Shown here: positions 59,481 to 64,000 of the stretch, one piece after another
Position numbering within the stretch: the stretch's first letter is position 1
How the letters are laid out: the number at the start of each line of letters is the position of its first letter
NCBI GenBank assembly: GCA_947473805.1
Contig: CANJGB010000006.1
Location: 59,938 to 123,937, forward strand
DNA from: Alphaproteobacteria bacterium
GTDB lineage: Bacteria > Pseudomonadota > Alphaproteobacteria > Ferrovibrionales > Ferrovibrionaceae
DNA: 64,000 nucleotides
Direction of reading: 5' to 3'
The notes under the pieces: model-generated
Seen by the model: only the letters and a program-made list of their open reading frames with translations
Told to the model about the DNA's origin: nothing
Database searches by the model: none
Position numbers and translations under genes: made by a program

Positions 59481-60365
59481 TCAGACGCGCCGCGCCGCCG
59501 TGCGGCCGAAGATACCTTCGGGACGCAGCAGCAGGACGCCGACGAGCAGCAGCAGCGAGACGAAAGTCTGGTACTGGCCGCCGATTTCGTAGGTGGCAAC
59601 CATCGCGACAATGCCAACCAGCGGACCGCCGATCAGCGCGCCGAGGTTGTTGCCGAAACCGCCGACCACGGCGGCGATGAAGCCGTTGAGCACGTAGCGA
59701 ATGCCGGTGTCGGATGCGATCGAGATGATCGGCGCGGCGATGAAGCCGGCCGAACCGACCACCAGGCCGCTGATCGTGAAGGACAGCAGCTGCAGCCGCT
59801 TGACCTTCAGGCCGGCGGCGCGCGCGGCCTCAAGATCCTGCGACAGGGCGCTGATGGCCAGGCCGGTCAGCGTCTTGCTGAGGAACCAGCGCAGGCCGAA
59901 GAACCAGACGAACATAAGGACGGAGATCGCGGCGTAGGGCGCCGGCGTGCGGACGCCGAACACCATGAAGGGCGGCAGCGGGCTGTTGACGGTCGAGACC
60001 CACGGGCCCTGGAAGATGAGCATCAGGGCGCCGATCATGATCGACACCGCCATGGTGGTGATTAGCCATGAATGCTGTTCGACCGAGTGTCGCAGCGGCA
60101 GGAGGGTAACCCAACCCTGCAGCGTCATGATCGCGGCGAGCACGACGCCGGCGACCGGGATCATGATGATCCACATCGGAATGCCGACCAAGATGTCGGC
60201 GATCAGGAAGGCGAGAAAGCCGCCGAGGACGAACATGTTGCCTTGGGCGAAATTGATGATGTGCGAGGCGTTGTAGGTGATGTTCATGCTCATCGCGACA
60301 AGCGCGAAAATGGAACCGAGGCCGAAGCCGCGCACCACGATGATCGCCAATTCATCAAGAACCAT
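59481..60365 (-). CDS. livH: Branched-chain-type ABC transporter permease (LivH-like)
   Basis: A 294-aa inner-membrane permease with about eight hydrophobic segments. It has the LivH features ASHIINFAQGNMFVLGGFLAF near the N-terminus and GLAISALSQDLEAARAAGL, the cytoplasmic loop that contacts the ATPase, and ends LLLVGVLLLRPEGIFGR. AGGGAAGCGACAC precedes the ATG. It is the first gene of livH - livMG - livF - dehydrogenase. No periplasmic LivK-type binding protein is in the window. Confidence 0.93.
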   Translation of the reverse strand: MVLDELAIIVVRGFGLGSIFALVAMSMNITYNASHIINFAQGNMFVLGGFLAFLIADILVGIPMWIIMIPVAGVVLAAIMTLQGWVTLLPLRHSVEQHSWLITTMAVSIMIGALMLIFQGPWVSTVNSPLPPFMVFGVRTPAPYAAISVLMFVWFFGLRWFLSKTLTGLAISALSQDLEAARAAGLKVKRLQLLSFTISGLVVGSAGFIAAPIISIASDTGIRYVLNGFIAAVVGGFGNNLGALIGGPLVGIVAMVATYEIGGQYQTFVSLLLLVGVLLLRPEGIFGRTAARRV

Positions 60366-60782
60366 GTGTCGCTTCCCTGTCGAACGTGGCCCGCAGCGAA
60401 GCTAGCGGGCCGACGCGGATTGAACCTGGGCCGGCAAAGTGCCGGACCGGTGCGATGGAGTCTGGGAGTTGAGCGTGCACACATGAACGCAGCCCAAGGC
60501 CGCGTCTTCAGCCGAATCAAGCTGGTGCAATCGCTCGGACAGAACAAACCTCCCTGACGCCCTGTTTGGCCTTGCGAGCCGTATTTTTCTTATCGCGCAA
60601 GTTTGTGGATAAAGAACACGTCCGCCACTTTGGAGTCAACCGGCGCCCGCATTCCCGACGCGCGCCGTAACCTTCGCCGCGCGGGGCACTTCCGTACCCG
60701 ACGATGCCCTTTAATTCAATAGCTAATCGCCCGGTGCGCGAGTTCCAATCGGAGACAGCGCCGCCGGGACGGTTCGGCTAGA
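60366..60782. other. Divergent control region between livH and the TetR gene
   Basis: 417 nt without a gene. It must hold the promoters of the transporter operon (minus) and the TetR gene (plus). A dyad CCGGC-AAAGT-GCCGG lies at 60431-60445 within the probable livH leader and is a possible operator or hairpin. An AT-rich stretch at about 60580-60620 is the likeliest promoter core, but no -35/-10 pair is clear. Confidence 0.45.
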
Positions 60783-61457
60783 ATGACTGTGCCGGGGTAC
60801 GGCAGACGAGACGGAGAAGGCTTCTTGACCAAGGCCGATATTACCGGCGAGCGGTTGCTGCGCATCGCGGCGAAACTGTTCCGTGAAAAAGGCTATGCCC
60901 AGACCACCGTCCGCGACATCGCCCGCGTCGCGCGGATGAAGCCCGGCAGCCTGTACTATCACTACCCCTCGAAAGAGAAGCTGCTGGAATCGGTCATCGA
61001 CCGCGGGTTCAACACCATTCTCAACGCTGTCAGCGAGGCGGTTAACTCCCTGCCGCCCGACGCGCCGGCGAAACAACGCCTGCGGGCGGCTGTGGCCGCC
61101 CACCTGAGGGCGAATTTCGAGTACGGCGATTACGCGGTGCCGGGCAAACAATTGCTCGACCGGGTGCCAGCGGCGCTGCGCCGCAAGTACATGCGTGCCC
61201 GCGACCAGTACGACGCGCTGTGGCGCGACCTGTTCGAGGCGGCCAGCGCCGAGGGCGCCTTTCGTGCCGAATCCAGCGGCGGCATTGCCCGGATGTTTGT
61301 GCTGGGATCGCTGAACTGGACGGTCGAATGGGTCAATCCGGGCCGCAAGAGCTTCGAATCGCTGGCCGATGCCTTTGTCGACCTGGTCTATTTCGGCCTC
61401 GCGCCGCGCGAGGGCGAGCGCCAGGCCGCGTCGCCGCCCCTGGCCCGCCGCGCCTGA
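60783..61457 (+). CDS. TetR/AcrR-family transcriptional regulator
   Basis: 224 aa from the ATG at 60783. The N-terminal helix-turn-helix is RLLRIAAKLFREKGYAQTTVRDIARVARMKPGSLYYHYPSKEKLL, a classical TetR domain, and the helical effector domain follows. The ATG has no ribosome-binding site, whereas an in-frame TTG at 60825 follows GGAGAAGG, so the true start may be there (210 aa). It is divergent from the liv-type operon with the acyl-CoA dehydrogenase and probably represses it, with an acyl-CoA or the transported acid as effector, as for FadR/PsrA-type TetR proteins. Confidence 0.9.
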   Translation: MTVPGYGRRDGEGFLTKADITGERLLRIAAKLFREKGYAQTTVRDIARVARMKPGSLYYHYPSKEKLLESVIDRGFNTILNAVSEAVNSLPPDAPAKQRLRAAVAAHLRANFEYGDYAVPGKQLLDRVPAALRRKYMRARDQYDALWRDLFEAASAEGAFRAESSGGIARMFVLGSLNWTVEWVNPGRKSFESLADAFVDLVYFGLAPREGERQAASPPLARRA

Positions 61458-61503
61458 CAGCCGCACGCTGGCCCCGCTCTCTGCGGGGTATTAATGTGTC
61501 GCC

Positions 61504-61707
61504 ATGAATAGCGCCCTGAACATCGCCATCGTCGTCGCCATCGTTGCGACAACCCTTGTCCTCATCGCCGGCATCTGGTCGCTGTTCCGCGGCGGGCCCA
61601 ATTCCGGCAACCGGTCGAACCGGTTGATGCGCTGGCGCGTCCTGCTGCAGGCCATCGCCGTGGCGCTCATCGCGCTTGCCTCGTTCATTATCGGCCGGCC
61701 GGGTTGA
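61504..61707 (+). CDS. Small two-TM protein (HIG1-like, 'twin transmembrane' protein)
   Basis: A 67-aa protein with two membrane helices: residues 7-28 (IAIVVAIVATTLVLIAGIWSLF) and 44-63 (RVLLQAIAVALIALASFII). The loop between them is basic and short (RGGPNSGNRSNRLMRWR), which resembles HIG1-domain proteins linked to respiratory complexes. It is immediately before the PduO gene (4 nt) and near etfBA, an arrangement known from alphaproteobacteria. No function is established beyond that link. Confidence 0.87.
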   Translation: MNSALNIAIVVAIVATTLVLIAGIWSLFRGGPNSGNRSNRLMRWRVLLQAIAVALIALASFIIGRPG

Positions 61708-61711
61708 GGCC

Positions 61712-62281
61712 ATGGTCAAGCTGACCAAGATCTATACACGCAGCGGCGACACGGGGCAGACCTCGCTGGTCGATGGCAACCGGCGCGCCAAGCATGACCC
61801 GCGCATCGATGCCTATGGCGTCGTCGACGAAGCCAATGCGGCCGTGGGCCTGGTGCGGCTGCACACGGCAGGCACCGACATGGACGCCATGCTGGCCCGC
61901 ATCCAGAACGACCTCTTCGACCTCGGCGCCGACCTGGCCACACCGGAAGAAGAAAGCCCCAAGTACGAGCCCCTGCGCGTCGTGCAGGCGCAGGTCGACC
62001 GGCTGGAGCGCGAGATCGACGCCATGAACGCGGAGCTTACGCCGCTCAATTCGTTCGTGCTGCCGGGTGGCGGCGCGGCTGCCGCCTATCTGCACCTGGC
62101 GCGCACCATTTCCCGCCGGGCAGAGCGGGCCATGACCGCGCTGGCGGCGCGCGAGGCGGTCAATCCCGTTGCGATCAAGTACATCAACCGCCTGTCCGAC
62201 CACCTGTTCGTGGCCAGCCGGTTCGTCAATGGCAAGGGCGCAGCCGATGTCCTGTGGGTGCCAGGCAAGAACCGCAGCTAG
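61712..62281 (+). CDS. Cob(I)yrinic acid a,c-diamide / cob(I)alamin adenosyltransferase (PduO type)
   Basis: A 189-aa PduO-family ATP:corrinoid adenosyltransferase that makes adenosylcobalamin. The N-terminal ATP site TRSGDTGQTSL (residues 8-18) and DAYGVVDEANA are intact. The C-terminal helices include FVLPGGGAAAAYLHLARTISRRAER and YINRLSDHLFVASR, carrying the conserved Arg and Asp residues. The ATG at 61712 follows TTGAGGCC, 4 nt behind the two-TM gene. A small GC hairpin (62289-62304) follows the stop. Confidence 0.95.
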   Translation: MVKLTKIYTRSGDTGQTSLVDGNRRAKHDPRIDAYGVVDEANAAVGLVRLHTAGTDMDAMLARIQNDLFDLGADLATPEEESPKYEPLRVVQAQVDRLEREIDAMNAELTPLNSFVLPGGGAAAAYLHLARTISRRAERAMTALAAREAVNPVAIKYINRLSDHLFVASRFVNGKGAADVLWVPGKNRS

Positions 62282-62288
62282 CGGGCGC

Positions 62289-62304
62289 CGGGGCACCAGC
62301 CCCG
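62289..62304 (+). terminator. Possible weak terminator after the adenosyltransferase gene
   Basis: CGGGGC-ACCA-GCCCCG forms a 6-bp stem 7 nt after the stop, followed by ACTTATGTTG rather than a clean U-tract. It would separate the adenosyltransferase gene from the etfBA promoter just downstream. Confidence 0.4.
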
Positions 62305-62321
62305 ACTTATGTTGCACTGCG

Positions 62322-62350
62322 TTGACACTGCCGAAACGCCCGATTAGTGT
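62322..62350 (+). promoter_or_regulatory. Sigma-70-type promoter for etfBA
   Basis: A consensus -35 hexamer TTGACA (62322-62327) is followed after 17 bp by TAGTGT (62345-62350) as -10. The etfB start is about 100 nt downstream, which leaves a leader of roughly that length. This is the best promoter match in the window. Confidence 0.65.
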
Positions 62351-62458
62351 GCGCTGCGAAATCCACCGGTTAACCCCGTAATTTCGGCGGAAAACCAAGG
62401 CATTTGGCCGACATCCCCCGCTGTCGGACCCGTCTACAAATCGGAGAAATCTGCCGTC

Positions 62459-63208
62459 ATGAAGGTGCTTGTCGCGGTCAAGCGTGTGGTCGATTACAAC
62501 GTCAAGGTTCGCGTGAAGGCCGATGGCACGGGCGTCGACTTGGCCAACGTCAAGATGTCGATGAACCCGTTCGACGAAATCGGTGTCGAGGAAGCCGTTC
62601 GCCTGAAGGAAGCGGGCAAGGCCACGGAAGTGATCGTGGTCTCGATCGGCCCGGCCCAGGCGCAGGAAACGCTCCGCACCGCGCTCGCCATGGGCGCCGA
62701 CCGCGGCATCCTGATCAAGACCGACGCCGAAGTGCAGCCGCTGGCCGTCGCCAAGCTGCTCAAGGCCGTGTGCGACGCCGAACAGCCCGGCCTCGTCATC
62801 ACCGGCAAGCAGGCCATCGACGACGACAGCAACCAGACCGGTCAGATGCTGGCCGCCCTGTGGGGCCGGCCGCAGGCGACCTTCGCCAACAAGCTGTTCA
62901 TCGAGGGCGACAAGGCCAAGGTCGTACGCGAGATCGACGGCGGCCTGCAGACGGTCGAGATCGACTTGCCGGCGGTGCTGACCACCGACCTGCGCCTGAA
63001 CGAGCCGCGCTACGCCAGCTTGCCCAACATCATGAAGGCGAAGAAGAAGCCGATCGACGAAAAGACGCCGGAATCGTTGGGCGTTGATATCGCCTCGCGC
63101 CTCAAGGTGCTGAAGGTGGCCGAGCCGCCGAAGCGCGTCGCGGGCGTAAAGGTGCCCGATGTCGCCACCCTGGTGCAGAAGCTCAAGACCGAAGCGGGAG
63201 TGATCTGA
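62459..63208 (+). CDS. etfB: Electron transfer flavoprotein subunit beta
   Basis: A 249-aa ETF beta subunit, exactly family length. It begins [20 protein letters not shown] and contains [17 protein letters not shown], the AMP-binding [15 protein letters not shown] and [33 protein letters not shown], the ETF-beta signature. With EtfA it accepts electrons from acyl-CoA dehydrogenases and passes them to ETF:ubiquinone oxidoreductase. Several such dehydrogenases are in this window. CGGAGAAA precedes the ATG. EtfA starts 1 nt after its stop. Confidence 0.97.
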   Translation: MKVLVAVKRVVDYNVKVRVKADGTGVDLANVKMSMNPFDEIGVEEAVRLKEAGKATEVIVVSIGPAQAQETLRTALAMGADRGILIKTDAEVQPLAVAKLLKAVCDAEQPGLVITGKQAIDDDSNQTGQMLAALWGRPQATFANKLFIEGDKAKVVREIDGGLQTVEIDLPAVLTTDLRLNEPRYASLPNIMKAKKKPIDEKTPESLGVDIASRLKVLKVAEPPKRVAGVKVPDVATLVQKLKTEAGVI

Positions 63209-63209
63209 G

Positions 63210-64000
63210 ATGAGCATTCTGGTCATTGCCGAGCACGACAACACCACCGTCAAGGGGCCGACGCTCAACACCGTCGCCGCCGCGCAGAAGCTGGGCGGCG
63301 AGATCCACGTCCTCGTTGCCGGCGCCGGCTGCGGCGCAGCCGCCCAGGCGGCGGCGCAGATCGAGGGCGTTGCCAAGGTGCTGGTTGCCGACGCACCGCA
63401 ATATGCCAACCAGCTGGCCGAAGGCATGGCCGCACTGGTAAGTGGCCTGGCCAAGGGCTACGCCGCGGTGCTGGCGCCCGAGACCACGACCGCGAAGAAT
63501 TTCATGCCGCGCGTGGCCGCCCTGCTCGACGTCGCGCAGATTTCCGGCATCACGTCGGTGGAGTCGGCCGACACGTTCATCCGTCCGATCTATGCCGGCA
63601 ATGCCATGGCGACCGTGCAGTCGATCGACGCGATCAAGGTGATCACCGTTCGCGCCACCGGCTTCAAGGCCGTGGCGGCGACCGGCAGCTCGGCCCCGGT
63701 CGAGGCCGTGTCGGCAGCAACCGACCCGGGCACGTCGAAGTTCATCGACCAGCAGCTGCAGAAGTCCGACCGTCCTGAACTCACCGCCGCCAAGATCATC
63801 ATTTCCGGTGGTCGCGGCATGCAGTCGGGCGAGAACTTCAAGCTGCTCGAGGCCGTGGCCGACAAGCTGGGCGCCGCCGTCGGCGCCAGCCGCGCCGCCG
63901 TCGATGCCGGCTTCGTGCCGAACGACTACCAGGTCGGCCAGACCGGCAAGATCGTCGCCCCCGACCTCTACATCGCGGTCGGCATTTCGGGCGCCATCCA
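63210..64000 (+). CDS. etfA: Electron transfer flavoprotein subunit alpha (partial, runs off the window)
   Basis: The first 263 codons of etfA. The N-terminal domain begins [20 protein letters not shown]. The linker [21 protein letters not shown] and the FAD-binding domain with [23 protein letters not shown] and [14 protein letters not shown] are typical; the rest of the FAD domain lies beyond 64000. It starts one nt after the etfB stop. It forms the heterodimeric electron carrier with EtfB. Confidence 0.96.
   Translation, partial: MSILVIAEHDNTTVKGPTLNTVAAAQKLGGEIHVLVAGAGCGAAAQAAAQIEGVAKVLVADAPQYANQLAEGMAALVSGLAKGYAAVLAPETTTAKNFMPRVAALLDVAQISGITSVESADTFIRPIYAGNAMATVQSIDAIKVITVRATGFKAVAATGSSAPVEAVSAATDPGTSKFIDQQLQKSDRPELTAAKIIISGGRGMQSGENFKLLEAVADKLGAAVGASRAAVDAGFVPNDYQVGQTGKIVAPDLYIAVGISGAI

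Overview
This is a GC-rich chromosomal window from what is most likely an alphaproteobacterium. The evidence is a SAM-II riboswitch in front of a metZ-type gene, an HPK4-type ('AHDFNN') hybrid kinase repertoire, and the order small two-TM protein - PduO-type adenosyltransferase - etfB - etfA at the right end. Coding density is high and both strands are used. About 65 protein genes, one tRNA-Gly(CCC), one riboswitch, several hairpin terminators and three decayed or broken genes can be supported. I see no rRNA, CRISPR array, intact insertion sequence, phage gene or replication origin.

Layout. 0-1.6 kb: metZ under a SAM-II riboswitch with an intrinsic terminator, and tRNA-Gly. 1.8-5.2 kb: two overlapping amidohydrolases opposite a tripartite-tricarboxylate (Bug-type) binding protein. 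5.2-5.65 kb is gene-poor and holds a 36-nt palindrome. 5.65-8.7 kb: a small membrane protein, a cyclase-family hydrolase, an SDR and a cupin. 8.3-12.1 kb (minus): a Bug protein, a double MaoC-type hydratase, an acyl-CoA ligase and the cupin form one unit. 12.3-14.4 kb: hybrid sensor kinase. 14.5-14.9 kb: decayed thiolase and another remnant. 15-20.5 kb: pirin, then an IclR-controlled aromatic cluster (IclR, homogentisate-dioxygenase-like enzyme, FAD monooxygenase, alpha/beta hydrolase). 20.5-23.9 kb: cold-shock protein with a strong terminator, then a histidine kinase / KaiC-like ATPase / receiver cassette whose ATPase is split by an in-frame amber codon. 23.9-27 kb: CaiB-type CoA transferase opposite a crotonase and a dienoyl-CoA-reductase-like SDR.

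27-33 kb: an orphan ABC binding protein, two more amidohydrolases, an NTF2-fold protein, a nitronate-monooxygenase-like enzyme and a phosphotriesterase-family hydrolase. 33-41.4 kb (plus): a catabolic run of three acyl-CoA dehydrogenase-family genes, two luciferase-like flavin monooxygenases and two alpha/beta hydrolases (one without its nucleophilic serine), with a LysR regulator embedded. 41.4-43.4 kb (minus): a third, NtaA/DszA-type flavin monooxygenase with a VOC protein. 43.4-46.3 kb: a DegT-fold PLP enzyme whose catalytic Lys is His, with a divergent LysR regulator and a GST. 46.3-51.5 kb (minus): VOC-like protein, P450, second hybrid kinase, two more VOC proteins. 51.6-55.7 kb: RluA-type pseudouridine synthase, SDR, glycerate 2-kinase, a minimal CheA and a CheY. 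55.8-60.4 kb (minus): a branched-chain-type ABC transporter with a fused permease-ATPase plus an acyl-CoA dehydrogenase, opposite a TetR regulator. 61.5-64 kb: two-TM protein, PduO, etfB and partial etfA.

Taken together the window reads as a catabolic region for carboxylic and probably aromatic or xenobiotic compounds. Uptake proteins (two Bug proteins, one SsuA-like protein, one Liv-type ABC system) stand beside flavin and heme oxygenases, hydrolases, CoA ligase/transferase and beta-oxidation enzymes. The four acyl-CoA dehydrogenase-family proteins would be expected to pass electrons to the ETF at the right edge. The substrates cannot be read from sequence alone. The strongest candidates for something undescribed are the 33-43 kb flavin-monooxygenase / acyl-CoA-dehydrogenase / hydrolase block and the three VOC paralogues that share an extra C-terminal signature.
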